Source of the DNA: Petunia secreta
Taxonomy: Eukaryota > Streptophyta > Magnoliopsida > Solanales > Solanaceae
Length of the DNA stretch: 64,000 bases
Direction: 5' to 3'
Assembly (NCBI GenBank): GCA_029990175.1
Contig: JARKIP010000023.1
Span: 22,215,501-22,279,500 of the forward strand
In this document: one piece after another, positions 24,001 to 36,195 of the stretch
How positions within the stretch are numbered: position 1 is the stretch's first letter
Layout of the letters: the number at the start of each line of letters is the position of its first letter
Program-made: the position numbers and the translations under genes
Notes under the pieces: generated by a model
Databases searched by the model: none
Seen by the model: the letters and a program-made list of their open reading frames with translations, nothing else
What the model was told of the DNA's origin: nothing

Positions 24001-25267
24001 ATGGATTCACTTATTCTGGGCATCCTGTCGCATGCGCGGTGGCATTGGAAGCTCTTAAGATCTACAAGTATGTATGCTTGGAATTTCCTTTCAACTTCCT
24101 TTCGGTTGTGGATTTGTATGACCATGTGCTTTTAACTTGTTACCCTCATTGGCAACTTGCATAAGACTTATCTACTACCCTCATCTGATTGTGAATTTGA
24201 ACATTGAATATTTCATTTTTTTTTCCAAATAAAAGCATATTTGGAAACTACATAAAGGTACTATAGTCATATGGTAATAGTTAACAATTCAAATATTTAT
24301 TATTTAAGACATGAAAAGATCATGGTCAAATAAAAACTTAAACCGAGTTTCAAAATCCGGAAAGTGTATAAATTGGGACAAATGAGAGTAATACATTATG
24401 TTTATTGTAGCATTATTATTTCTGATAAGTCTTCACTACAGTACATAGAGATTGGGCTTGATAATCAAGAATTATGTTAAAGTTGTACTTCCCCAGATTA
24501 GCTATTGTACTTAGTGCTAAAGCTCTGACAATATTCAAATTATTTCAGGGAACGAAATATGGTAGAAAAAGTAAATAGAGTAACTCCACAGTTCCAAGAA
24601 GGTCTGAAGGCATTTTCCGACAGTCCCATAATCGGAGAGGTAGAACTAATCACTTATATAATGGTGGCCTAAACTTCTTAACAATTGGTTATTCATTAGC
24701 TTCACTTTTTTTTTTTTTTTTCTGTAGATTAGGGGAACTGGTTTGATCCTTGCCACAGAGTTTGCAAATAACAAATCTCCTAATGATCCTTTCCCTCCTG
24801 AATGGGGTATGTACTTTCCCCATTGGCTCTCCAATCGAAGGTCTCATAAAATTCTTTGCTCATTCAAACTGCTCATTTCTACTCAGGTATTGGTGCATAT
24901 TTTGGAGCAGAGTGCCAGAAGAATGGTATGTTGGTACGTGTTGCTGGTGATAACATAATGATGTCTCCTCCATTTATAGTGACTCCAGAGGAACTTAATG
25001 AGGTATGTTTATGGGATAATTAATACAAGGGTGTGTGCGTGTGTTACTCCAAAAATCGCTTTGACGCCTAAAGCTGTTGAGTTCCTGCTGAATAAGTTTG
25101 ATAAGTAGTTTTTATCGTCTCTTATCTTATCATGTCATAAATCAAAACCATCTCGTGAAATCTGAGAAGGTGTAAAACCAATCTCTTTTCTACAGTTGAT
25201 TAGCATCTATGGGAAAGCATTGAAGGAAACTGAAAAGAGGGTGGAAGAACTCAAGTCTAAGATGTAA
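18020..25267 (+). CDS. GABA-T: Gamma-aminobutyrate transaminase, mitochondrial (18 exons)
   Basis: Class III PLP aminotransferase of the GABA shunt: GABA plus pyruvate or glyoxylate gives succinic semialdehyde plus alanine or glycine. Exons: 18020-18076, 19788-19918, 20070-20154, 20233-20305, 21725-21822, 21931-22023, 22310-22383, 22479-22517, 22608-22696, 22780-22856, 22942-23016, 23482-23613, 23821-23908, 23989-24067, 24549-24639, 24728-24806, 24887-25002, 25196-25267. All junctions are GT-AG and the exons sum to 1548 nt, an open frame of 515 residues, the size expected for tomato-type GABA-T1. The N-terminus ([15 protein letters not shown]...) is basic, Ser/Thr-rich and lacks acidic residues for over 30 positions, as in a mitochondrial presequence. 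Landmarks: [10 protein letters not shown] (170-179), ADEV with PLP-nitrogen Asp312, and Schiff-base Lys341 in SLAK, the last codon of exon 12. I see no break. Capsicum pAMT is a close relative, but the presequence favours the mitochondrial form. Confidence 0.95.
18337..18525 (+). mobile_element. tRNA-derived SINE in GABA-T intron 1
   Basis: TTTAGTCTAGTGGTAAATGCTC resembles a pol III A box and GTTTGAATCCC (about 18444) a B box, the head of a plant tRNA-derived SINE. A 41-bp segment at 18350-18390 is repeated at 18391-18431, duplicating the A-box region. Ends and TSD are not clear. Confidence 0.6.
21062..21469. mobile_element. PIF/Harbinger-like MITE in GABA-T intron 4, 408 bp
   Basis: Ends GGAGACGTTTGGTA and TACCAAACGACCCC are inverted repeats, flanked by TTA at 21059-21061 and 21470-21472. 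The same family is present, inverted, at 43635-44100. No ORF. Confidence 0.88.
23661..23771. repeat. Hairpin-forming repeat in GABA-T intron 12
   Basis: 111 bp opening GTTGCGGAGTCTCC and closing GGAGATTCCGTGCAAC, with inner arms CTCCAAAAATGCATT and TTTTGGAGGATCCGAC. It resembles a short foldback repeat common in Solanaceae introns and flanks. A related fragment is at about 44558-44610. Confidence 0.65.
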
Positions 25268-25874
25268 TAGTTGTAGCAAAAGCTTGATGATGGCGAAAAA
25301 AAGAACATATCCAAGCACAATATAAACCAAATTCTGTTGGCTATTCTGTAAATGTCCAGAATGAATGAAGTAAGAAATACAACCTTAAGGTCCATGTTGC
25401 TCCTCTTCTCTTTGGATTGTAATTAAGAACCTAAATTTGACCCATAAATGAAGATAATGATCCCTTTCATCAATTATCATTCAAGAATCTAGATACCGTA
25501 TTGCAGGATTTTCGCAAGGCAGTTGCATGGAATGCGAACAAGTATTATCTGTAATTTGGTGTACGGTTGCTCGTAATTTTTTTATTTCTCTTGTTTGAGT
25601 TTGTATTTTAATACCTTTTCTATTTAGAAGTCTCTGTCGATAACATTTGGTAAAAATATCCACGCATGTAAACTACAAATATGACTCTTGACTTTGATTG
25701 ATAACTGCTATACCATGAGCCGAAATGTTTTGTTTGAATTTTACAGCGGTCTAGATACTCCTGATTATAGTACATTACAATCATGTAAACAATGATGAAA
25801 GAAATGATCATCAATTAGTGAAATTGACATAAAGTCGCCTCTATTACCAATTGGTAGATTGGAGGTGCAAGTCA
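25268..25874. other. GABA-T 3' UTR and downstream DNA
   Basis: The 3' UTR follows the TAA at 25265-25267; its end is not identifiable without transcripts. The rest is AT-rich and shows no gene. Confidence 0.5.
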
Positions 25875-26972
25875 GATAGTGACACGATCCAGATTTTCGG
25901 ATAGGTCGTGCGGGCACCGACATCCTTCCTTAGATCTGTTTGGCGAATCTTTTAAGATATTTTCATCATTCAGACACAAAACAAACTTAGAAAAACTTAA
26001 TTATAACTATATATAGATAAGTTGTACAGAAGAAATTGCAACTTTCTATCCAATGTGTCAAGTTTAGGGCTATACAGGCTAGACATCTAAGAGTACAAAA
26101 GAATACATACATCCCGAAAGGAACAAAACTAGACTATCAAATATAAAATTAGAACTGGTGGGGCCTTCACTCTCTAATTTCGAGTCGAACCTGCTCCTAG
26201 AGCGAAACCTGCCGAGACGAAATAAACAGACAAGAAACAAACTGAGGGTGAGGCGAAAGGGCTCTGTAAGTGGGGGCTAGCTAGCTACCTCGAAGAAACA
26301 CGTGAGCTAGCCGGGGAGAAGCAAGAACAGGCAAAACAAGAAACTAGTAATAACCACGGAGTGCAATCCTATACAATTTAACAACTCACTTGGAAGTTGG
26401 AACTATATATAAAGTTGTTAACCAATACAACCACAAGTACCCACATATTTCACTTAGCCAACATACCTTGTAGCTATATATCAAGCACATGAGTCATAAG
26501 CGGGACAACATCCAACACAAGCACATACACTTACTCCTTCAGCTGACAAACCAATTCAACTAACTATGATGTTGAGGCGAACAACCTAATCCCAATGAAA
26601 CGACTTTAGGTAGTTGTTTCGGGAGTTAGGACTTCGATTGGCGTACCGACAGATTAAAAGCTTCGTAAGATCCATTAGGACTTGTCTGTAAAATTTGAGC
26701 TAAATCGGACCTCGTTTGGTAGGTATCAGAAAAAAGTTTCAGTCTCCATTGTCGGTAAATCTTAAAAAGAGATTTTCGAGCTCGATTTTGGCGAATGAGC
26801 TCCGATTCAAAATTCGAAAGTGTCGTTAGGCTCGTATGGTCATTTTTGACCAGTGTGAACTTTCGAAAGTAAATTCCGAGGTTGTTCGGATAGTTTCCGC
26901 TAAATTCCTAAAAGTTAGTAAAGAATTTGATCTTTTCCGTTTAATTCGTATCTTGAGTTTCGGGAATCCGAT

Positions 26973-27157
26973 ATGAATTTCATTTTCTCGAGCATATCAC
27001 ACAGGTATTGTATGACCTCTGTGCAAAATTTGAGGTCATTCCAAGTTTTGTAGGGTTCCATTATTCCCGAAATGAATTTCATTTTCTCGAGCATATCACA
27101 CAGGTATTGTATGACCTCTGTGCAAAATTTGAGGTCATTCCAAGTTTTGTAGGGTTC
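26973..27157 (+). repeat. 99-bp tandem duplication in the 5' LTR
   Basis: ATGAATTTCATTTTCTCG begins at 26973 and again at 27072; the second unit ends about 27157. The 3' LTR has a single, diverged copy near 32160-32245. Confidence 0.92.
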
Positions 27158-27969
27158 CGTTTTAATTTTTTTTGTCATGGTAGCAAGTTTTCAAAATAAA
27201 AAAAAAAAGAAAGGAAAGAAAGAAAAATATATTAGAACGAAGGCGGTGGCTAAGGGATAAAAATGAAATAAAAACAGAAATAAGAAAACGAGAAACAGAG
27301 AACGTTGTGAGCGGAAAAAAAAGGCCAGAAAAGAGAGAAAGAAAGGAAAAACTGAAGGAAAAATAGAACTTTCACCCTAAAATATTCAGGTAATGATGTT
27401 AATTTATTATTTCAGTTTATTACGTATGTTTGAACATTTTTAACGATAGAAATCGGGATATTGGACATCATTCTTATAAAATAAATTGATAATTTAAAGG
27501 GTTAATTGGACCCCGATAATGGAATTGATTATATATTCGATCTCAGGGAGTTATAGGCAACCCATAAATGTAATTTATTTAAGGTTTGGTTATATAATTT
27601 TGAACCATGTACTTAGGCCTAGACTGCATATCGCGTATACAAATCGGGTGTCGCGTTCCTACCCGGATTGTTCTAAAACGTAATGAATGAAGCTTTTAGC
27701 CTTATTTGGTATATTTTTCTGCTTATTGAATAGAGCGAGATCGTTTGACAATGAACCCAAAGGACAAAGTGGTTGTTGAGTAGCAGTACTAACTTTGGAA
27801 CAAGGTAAGTGATTATATCCATTTCTTTGATGGCCTTTCACCTTATGGATATTCTATTCACGTGTTCTTTACGTGAATAGCTGCCGATAGGGCGTACTTA
27901 TTACACTACAGCCTTGTTATGTATTTTCTGGTTATGTCTCTTGATTTCTGGGTTGTTATGTCATTTGAG

Positions 27970-28105
27970 GGCAGGAGGATTCCGCTCCTTGCATCATATT
28001 GAGGGTAGGAGGATTCCGCACTAGGAATAGAAGGATTCTGCTCCTTGCATCATATTGAGGGTAGGAAGATTCCGCCTCGGAGTAGGAAGATTCCGCTCCA
28101 TTGGT
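27970..28105 (+). repeat. Short tandem repeats in the gypsy LTR
   Basis: About five imperfect units containing GGATTCCGCTCCTTGCATC and ATATTGAGGGTAGGA. The 3' LTR counterpart is at about 35268-35430, with a different arrangement of units. Confidence 0.8.
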
Positions 28106-28871
28106 TAGGCACATGTGACCCTATTGCATCATACTGCATTCATTTCATCACACCGGCTGTTGTGTATTGTGCGACTTAGCGCAATGTTTTGTGTATATGT
28201 CATGTATTTCTGATTGTTGATATGTTCGGGAGACCTATATGTTTCTGCCTATCTTATGTCCCTGATTGCTTATAAGTTTATGGTTCCATACGTGTTTCTA
28301 TTTATTATATGACTCGTCTTTTTTATAGTTAAAATAAGGTGAATTTGGTTTATCTGTTTTTCTTCTTCCTGGCTAGCATATCTGTGTTTTGGAGGTGGCT
28401 AGCCAGCCCTCACTTACTGAGTCCTTTCGACTCATCATTTTTGTTGTTCCTTGTCTATTTATTTCGTTTCTGCAAGTTTCGCTCCAGGATCGATTTCGAG
28501 ATGTGATTGAGGAGCGAATACGACCTCAGCTATCAGCGTGAGCCGACTTTTGTTCAGGATGGCCACCAGTTTAGGTTCTATTATATGAGTTTTTTTTTCT
28601 CTCCCTTCGGGAGATGTACATTTTTTCTTGTAGTCTTAGACGTCTGGTCTGGATAGTCCTAAACCTAGTATATGGTGTAGGCAGTTGTACCTCTTTCTGA
28701 ACATCTTTTCTGTATATCTGTATATATTAGCACATCTTTTAGATTATTCGATGTCATTCTCAAGCTAGTTGGTGTCTATTTTATTCACTCAATGATAAGG
28801 GTTCTCTCGACGGGTCTAGGGGGGATGTCGGGTACCCGCACGGCTTAGCGGAAAATCTGGGTCGTGTCAGT

Positions 28872-28884
28872 TGGTATCAGAGCC
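28872..28884 (+). other. Primer-binding site (initiator tRNA-Met type)
   Basis: TGGTATCAGAGCC lies two bases after the 5' LTR. Confidence 0.88.
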
Positions 28885-29049
28885 TGGTTTAGAGTCTATC
28901 CAGACTAAGACAATGTCTAGTAGAGTCTCGCTGATGGGTACGTAGATGTCCGTACTTATCTACGAGAGGCTATGATGGCATTTAGGAAGTTTCTCTTTCT
29001 TCTCTTCGAATCGTGTGTAGGTCTTCTTATGGGATGCAAAAAAAAATTC

Positions 29050-30480
29050 GTTAGTTTCTTTATAGCAATTGGAAACCCTCGTGCGACAAATCAACATAGA
29101 GTGGGAGCTCAGGCCGAAGCAGTCTAGCCTGGGGTTAGCTCTGTCCAAGCCCCGAGAGTTGTGGATCATGCTGATGGTCCAGTTGTGGAGGCCCTAGCTG
29201 TGCCAGCTCGTGGTGGACAAAGGTAGCATGGTCTTGTGGTTCCCCCGGCTCTCTACGATGCTTTTATGAGAATCTTGGCGGCGCAGATACCAAAGGAACC
29301 TTCTATTCCCTAGGCGGCTTATCAGGTTGCCGCAGATGCAGATGTTCGGGTTTAGGGAGCTCCTGTTCCAGTTCCTGATGTTGCCCCAGTAAATTATGTT
29401 CCAGAGGTAGCATGTGTTGTGCCTCCAGTTGTTATGGCTGGTTAGCTAGCCCATGTAACAGTTCGGTCCGAGTGCTCGAAGTAGCTATATTATTTTACCC
29501 AATTGAACCTTCCGATATTCTTAGGCCATGCATCAGATAATCCCCGTGTATTATTTTTAAAAATAAAATGATGTTAGTATATCCTTCAGGCTCTTGGTTA
29601 TCTCGAGCAGTATGGTGTTGATTATACTCCTTTCCAGTTTCAGGGTTCAGCCTTAGATTGGTGGACCGCTCTTTTATCAGCTAGGCAGTGATTGCCTAAG
29701 CTGACTTGGTGCGAGTTTTCTTATCGATTCATGGAAAAGTTCCTTTCGTGCAGCGAGCGAGATGAAAAGCATCGCCAGTTTGAGTGGATTGGACAGGGTA
29801 GCCTGTCGGTTTCAGAATATGAGATGGAATTCTCTAGGATGGCTGGATATGCACTAGAACTAATTCATGAGCCTTTCCAGAAGGTTCAAAGATTTATTGA
29901 TGACCTTTCTCCTTCCTTGAAATCCCAGACGGCTCGAGAGATTGAGGTCGGGACTTCATTTAATGTTGTTGTTGATATTGCTCAGAGGTATGAGGCACCC
30001 ATAAGTTAAAGCAAGAAGAGCCGGAGCGGGAGAGCAAGAAATCTCGTGGCCCTAGTGGACACTATTGTACCTCTTCTGGATAGGGTTTTGATGATCACGG
30101 AAGGTCACCTGCAAGGTTATCTCATCTTGTGGTGCGTGATTCTCATAGTGCACCAGTAGTTCGTCAAGATCAGACTCAGTCTTTTCTCTTTATTGCTATC
30201 AGCAGTTTATCCAACATTAATTTTTAGACAAAAGGTATTATCATTGTCATGAGCCTCGTCATCTTAGGAGAAACCATCCCTTATTTCGGCAGGAAGGCGG
30301 TCGTCCTTCTTCTCGCCCTCAGGCACCTGCCAAGTCGTACGGGATTTTATTTAGATCTCAATCAGCCAGAGATATGCCTCCATGCGGCATAGGTCGAGAG
30401 CGTGGTGGCAGTGGTTCTTCAGAAAGTGATTATCAGGGTAGTGGCTCAGCTGCAGAGGCAGTTCTATGAACTGCCAGTCT
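29050..30480 (+). pseudogene. gag remnant of the nested gypsy element
   Basis: Scattered stops (for example TAG codons near 29128, 29224 and 29312) break a gag-like protein. The best piece, 29692-30009, reads LTWCEFSYRFMEKFLSCSER and then GSLSVSEYEMEFSRMAGYA, the plant gypsy gag core. Downstream, a CxxC-H-type zinc-knuckle remnant (YHCHEPRHLRR) lies near 30235-30275, with a basic Arg/Pro-rich stretch after it. No protease or RT is fused to it. Confidence 0.75.
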
Positions 30481-31788
30481 GGTAGGATGCTGAGGCATCC
30501 GATGTAGTAGACCCAAGTATTTCTTCTTCCCTTATATGTGAGTAAAATTTGATTCTTCTGATCGATCTGGAAATGGTTTGTCTTAACATGTTTCTATAGT
30601 TTCTTTAAATGCCGTTTCTATTAAGAATCTGTTGTGGTAAAGGGGTGAGCTTCCGGTATGATTTATTATAGGCATTTGTGAGACCCTACTAGTTTATCTG
30701 GTTTAAATGTGATGGATTTGAGAGTGAGTGTCGATATTGTCTGCTTGGTATTTTATTGTGTCACCTTATGTTATTATGTCAAGTCAGTTTACCTCTCCCC
30801 TCGAAATTCAGTGTTGGTAGGATGATGTGATTCTAATTTGTCACCATCAAAAAGTGTCATTATTTCTTCCGATGTAAAGTGATTAGAATGTAATATTCGA
30901 TCTATGTGTCTTCACTTTATTCAAGATGCTAGTAAAGCGATGTTATTCTATGAGCTTGCTGAAGCTCTAATTATTCATATCCTCAGTCCAGTTCCATCTT
31001 TTCTTCTTTCGACACGAGTGAGCTTGGGCGGTTGGTAGCCGCTTGTGATGTTCCCTGTGTTGAGCAAGAGTGTGTATCAAGGTAGCCGAGTAAGCAAATT
31101 GTTGTGTTTCAAGACTACTAAAGGTAATGGAAAGTGTTGTCCGACCCGTGAATTGAGCTATCGGCGGTGGTGCTTGTGGTAAAGGTTTGAGAGTAGTGAA
31201 CTCGAGAGTTGCAGCTGTTTGGCAACTCGAAAGGGTAGTTTGGTAGCTCAGATCTGACCTATGATCTGCTTTAAGCTAAGTCTTCCTTTGTCCAGCAGAC
31301 TGTGTGAGGATGACTATTTCTCTTCAAATTAGATGTATGGGTTTACGCTCTAAGTGGAGGAGTCTTCCTCCAGTACTGAATGTTAATATTAAATCTCTAA
31401 GGCGTTGCTGAAGCTTAAACTAATTCTTAGTTTCATCGACCTATTATATATCAAAAAGTATATCAAAGAGCTGATTCGTTCGCAGAATCATGTTATTCCA
31501 TCCAGAGTTCCATGTATCTTTGTTCCGAAAATGCAGAACTCTCCTCTCGTGATCGAAGAGGGTCAGCTTAGTTAGAATAAGCTGGGAAATAGTGTTATTA
31601 TATTATCCAAATATGCTATATTCCAAAAGTTCGATGTGCGTGTTATAATTCTGATTTTGTAATCATGAGACAATGTCTGTGGAATAGTTTATGAAGGTCG
31701 TGCAAGTTCTCTTGTTATCTGTGTGAATTTTGCTTTAGACTCAAGTTCATTTGAGGACGAACGAGAGTCTAAGTGGAGGAGAATTAAA
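30481..31788 (+). other. Internal remnant without pol
   Basis: I cannot find RT, RNase H or integrase motifs here. The last bases (TTTGAGGACGAACGAGAGTC, 31750-31769, then TAAGTGGAGGAGAAT) look like the usual end of a gypsy pol followed by a polypurine tract, so pol has been removed between gag and the 3' end. Confidence 0.6.
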
Positions 31789-34700
31789 TGACTTTAGGCA
31801 GTTGTTTCGGGAGTTAGGACTTCGATTGGTGTGCCGACAGTTTAAAAGCTTCGTAAGGTCCATTAGGACTTGTCTGTAAAATTTGAGCTAAATCGAATCT
31901 CGTTTGGCAGGTATCAGAAGAAGGTTTCAGTTTCCGTTTGTCGGTAAATCTTAAAAAGAGATTTTCGAGCTCGATTTTGGTGAATGAGCTCCGATTCAAA
32001 ATCTGAAAGCGTCGTTAGGTTCGTATGGTCATTAGTGACCTGTGTGAACTTTCAGAAGTAAATTCCAAGGTCGTTCGGATAGTTTTCGCTGAAGTCTCAA
32101 AACTTAAAGAATTTGATCTTTTCTGTTTAATTCGTATCTTGAGTTTGGGGAATCCAATTTGAATATCGACTTCTCGAGCATGTCACACAAGTATTGTATG
32201 ACCTCTGTGAAAAATTTGAGGTCATTCTGAGCTTTGTAGGATTCCGTTTTAATTTTTTTGTCATGGTAGCAAGTTTTCAAAAGAAAAAAAAAGAAAGGAA
32301 AGAAAGAAAGAAAGAAAAAGATATTAGAACGAAGGCGATGGCTAAGAGATAGCTTATCTCTTAGCTTAAAAGCTAAAAACGAAACAGAAACAAGAAAACG
32401 AGAAACAGAGAACGCTGTGAGCGGAAAAAAGTCAGAAAAGAGAGAAAAGAAAGGAAAAGCTGAAGGAAAAATAGAAGTTTCACCCCCAAAACATCCAGGT
32501 AATGATGTTAATTTATTATTTTAGTTTATTACGTATGTTTGAACATATTTTAGCGGTAGAAATTGGGATATTAGACATTGTTCTTATAAGTTAAATTGAT
32601 AACTTAAAGGGTTAATTGGACTCCGATGATGAAATTGATTATATATTCGATCTCAGGGAGTTATGCGCAACCCATAAATATAATTTATTTAGGGTTTGGT
32701 TATGTGATTTTAAACCATGTACATAGGCCTGGACAACATATCGCGTATATGAATCGGGTGTCGGGATCCTATCCAGACTGTTCTAAAACGTAAGGAATAA
32801 AGCCTGTACCCTTATTTGATATATTTTTATGCTTATTGAATAGAGCGAGATCGTTTGGCAATGAACCCAAAGGATAAAACGGTTGTGTTGAACCCCAAAA
32901 ATTACCCCGAAAAGATAAATTCCGGAATATCGACGGGATGGACTAACTCTTTTGGAGTTTTTGGAGTCGCCACCTAATTTAAGGAAAACAGGGAACCAAA
33001 TAAGCAAATGCGTGCAAAAACTCCGTTTTTGGAAAAGGACAGTCTTTTCAGAGATTCTAAGTGAGAGGTTTTATTAATTTCGGAAGAAGGTTTTTAAGGC
33101 ACTTCCGAAATTCCGTTAAAAACGGTTAATCCGACAGGTTTCCAAAACATTTACAAAATATGCTTTTCTAGAAAATTTATCTAAAATAAATAACTGAAAT
33201 AAAACTTGTTTAGAAAAAATATTTAATTTGCACGCATTTTGCTAAATGGCCCCAATTTGCAATAAATTAAATAACGACTTCAAAATAAAAGGCAATGACC
33301 ATAAAGTAAAGCAAGACAAACAATCAAATATTATTGATAAATAAATATTTTACGCATTTATTTACATAAATATCTCTAAGGAAAGAAAGACAAAGTTAAA
33401 GATAAAACCCGGGAAATTGATCAACTCGCGGGAGCCTTGGATTTTCTAAAATTCCTAAATCTTATTTCTTGAATGCTCGAGCCCGAACTCGATCCCAAAT
33501 GACTCCAAGTCAATGCATATTCCCATTTGTAAGCTAGCCAAACTAGTCCACAAATTGTTCGTACCAAAATGTACCTCGCAAAACAAACAAAATGGATTGG
33601 ATTAGTACGATAATAAAGTGTAACAACTAATGAAAATAAAATAATAATAATAATAGTAATAAAAATAATAATAATAGTGACGGGTTTTGTTTTTGCAAAA
33701 TTTAGGCTCAGGTTTGTATGGCGTGTCATGTAGAGGCTCGGGATGTTGGTACGGTTGCAAACACGCCGGCCGGTCGTGTTGCCATGCCAAGTACCAAATC
33801 CACCACTCTATCCAACTTGCTTTGCATTAAATTCATATATTCATCATCGCCTATTTGCTTTAGGGACACGGGGACGCGACTGTTCAAGTGTAGTATCATG
33901 TTCAAATCAATCCCTAGGCCTCAATACATATATGTGTATTTTTTCATTGGCCAGTGTAGTATCGGTTCAATATCAGTCCATAACCTCAAATTCAATGTTC
34001 TCATAGGCCTATCCATAAAAGGCAGTACCAACAACCATAATCCCTCAACAGTGTATCACACAATAGTAACAAACACTTTTCCTAACACTATAATTGTCAA
34101 CAACTTAGAAACATTAGTCAATGAAATATTGCAAATCATCAGTAGGACCAATAAGTGACAGCATAGCGAAGTAGCAACAAACAATAACAACACCAGTGGT
34201 ATAAATAGGACCCAGCAGACCAAACAACAAACACAACTTGTAGAAAACTGAACAGAGGCAAACACGACCACACTATGGTCTTTTCCGGCGAGACAGAACT
34301 CATAGCAGCCGGAATTTCAAGTCGAAAGAATCATAGCATTTTTTTTCAGTAATGGAGCTACAGTGAAGCAGCAGTCACATCAGAGAGAAGCCGGAGGAGA
34401 GACAACCAGGCATAAAGGGCGGCGTCACTGCTACTTTGGTGACGACGAACAGAACAAAAGAAACAAGCATGGAGGGAGGAGCGACTGAATCAGAAGAGGG
34501 AGCGACGCCGACTCGATTTCCTATGGCGTTGCTGCAACCCAAACCCCCTTTATATTTTCACATACAGCAGCAGACGAAAAGAAACAGAGAGACCCGAGTT
34601 TGCCGGATGAGAGTATTTCTGGCGACAACGATGTTCCATTTCCCTTTTTATATTCTTTCTAACGTCGCTTAAGCATCAAACAAAGAAAACAAGTACCACC

Positions 34701-36195
34701 AGCGAGGGGATTTTTACAATCAAGATCTAGGTGGTACCATCATCACCCTTTCACTGTTGCGATCTCCCCTCTGTTCCTTTCTTTATTTTGTGGTGGTGGG
34801 GATGATGTGTAAAGGTGTGTGTGTCCGATTATGCTTGGAATTGGAGAGGAGGGTTTTTGTTTTGTGAGAAGATGATGAATAGTGATTGTATATCTTTTGG
34901 GAGGCTAGGGTTTTAGTTTTTTTAGGGGTGAGGGTTAGGGCTTTTAGAATTGGGCTGCGAAAATTGTAAATGCGAATTGCGTAAAATAGGCCGGGACTTA
35001 AAGCGAAAAATAATTATGACCCTTTTTTCGTTAAAATTATGAACTTAATTTATTCTAAAATTAACCTTATTTAAACATAATTAAACGTTAATCGAAAATT
35101 CCGGGACAAAATTGGGTGTCAACAGGTTGTTGAGTAGCAGTGCTAACTTTTGAACAAGATAAGTGATTATGTCCATTTCTTTGATGGCCTTTCGCCTTAT
35201 GGATATTCTATTCACGCATTCTAGTTATGTTTCTTGATTTCTGGGTTGTTATGTCATGTGATGGCAAGAGGATTCCGTTCTTTGCATCATATTGAGGGTA
35301 TGTGGATTCCGCTCCTTGCATCATATTGAGGGTAGGAGGATTCCGCCCTAGGAGCAAGAGGATTCTGCTCCTTGGATCATATTGAGGGTAGGAGGGTTCC
35401 GCCCCGGATTAGGGGAATTCTGCACCATTCATTGGGCACATGTGACCACATTGCATCATAGTGCATTCATTTCATCGTACCAGCTGTTGTGTATTGTGCG
35501 ACTTAGCGCAATGTTTTGTGTATGTGTCCTGTATTTCTGATTGTTGATATGTTCGTGAGACCTATATGTTTCTGTTTATATTATGTCCTTGATTGTTTAT
35601 GAGTTTATGGTTCCATACGTGTTTTCAATTATCATCTGACTCTGCTTTTTTATAGTTGAAATAAGGTGAATTTGGTTTATCTGCTTTTCTTCTCCCTGGC
35701 TAGCATATCTGCTTCTTTGAGGTGGCTAGCCAGCCCTCACTTATTGATTCCTTTCGACCTACCCTTTTTGTTGTTCCTTGTCTGTTTATTTCGTTTCGGC
35801 AGGTTTCGCTCCAGGACTGAGTTCGAGACGTGATTGAGGAGCAAATACGACCTCAGCTATCAGGGTGAGCCGACTTTTGTTCAGGATGACCACCAGTTTA
35901 GGTTCTATTTTATGAGTTTTATTTTTTCTCCCTTCGGGAGATGTATATTTTTCTGTACTCTTAGATGTCTGGTCTGGATAGTCCTAAACCTAGTATATGG
36001 TGTAGGCAGCTGTACCTCTTTCTGAGCAGCTTTTCTGTATGTCTGTATATATTAGCACGTCTTTTAGATTATTCAATGTCTGTCTCAAGCTAGTTGGTGT
36101 CTATTTTATTCACTCAATGATAAGGGTTCTCTCGACGGGTCTAGGGAAGGATGTCGGGTTCCCGTACGGCCTAGCCGGAAATCCAGGTCGTGTGA
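31789..36195 (+). repeat. 3' LTR of the nested gypsy element (interrupted)
   Basis: 31789-32885 plus 35125-36195, starting TGACTTTAGG and ending ...CGTGTGA. Removing the insert at 32886-35124 and one copy of GGTTG gives a continuous LTR colinear with 26601-28869. Confidence 0.87.
32886..35124 (-). mobile_element. Antisense Ogre/Tat-like solo LTR, 2.24 kb
   Basis: Begins TGTTGAACCCC and ends GGGTGTCAACA, flanked by GGTTG at 32881-32885 and 35125-35129 (5-bp TSD). Read on the minus strand it begins TGTTGACACCCAATTTTGTC and near its end contains AGGTGGCGACTCC, also found in the terminal repeat of the Ogre-type element at 8590-8605. No internal genes or partner LTR, so it is a solo LTR. It contains an AAT/AATAAT microsatellite near 33636-33678. 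Confidence 0.85.

Larger units (their letters stand above)
26601..28869 (+). repeat. 5' LTR of the pol-deleted gypsy element
   Basis: Starts CGACTTTAGG (the 3' LTR has TGACTTTAGG) and ends ...CGTGTCA. It differs from the 3' LTR by substitutions, small indels and a private 99-bp tandem duplication (26973-27157). Confidence 0.88.
26601..36195 (+). mobile_element. Pol-deleted Ty3/gypsy element with 2.3-kb LTRs, nested
   Basis: 5' LTR 26601-28869, initiator-Met primer-binding site 28872-28884, about 2.9 kb of internal DNA with gag remnants only, then the 3' LTR 31789-36195, itself interrupted by a solo LTR at 32886-35124. The octamer ATCCCAAT is on both sides (26589-26596 and 36198-36205), consistent with insertion into the older antisense LTR, though gypsy TSDs are normally 5 bp. 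LTR type and the GAGGACGAACG phrase before the 3' LTR suggest a Tekay/Del-like chromovirus (inference). RT and integrase are missing. Confidence 0.82.

Noticed and set aside
27008..27199. Protein with two identical 33-residue repeats
   Set aside because: It is a translation of the 99-bp LTR duplication, which is divisible by three by coincidence.
33718..34158. 146-residue ORF within the antisense solo LTR
   Set aside because: It lies wholly inside an LTR defined by a clean TSD, shows no domain, and has low-complexity stretches. Chance ORF.
34436..34672. Possible host gene in 34.2-34.7 kb (higher GC, ATG-rich)
   Set aside because: The stretch is part of the Ogre-like LTR, whose 5' UTR-like segment can have this composition; no domain found.
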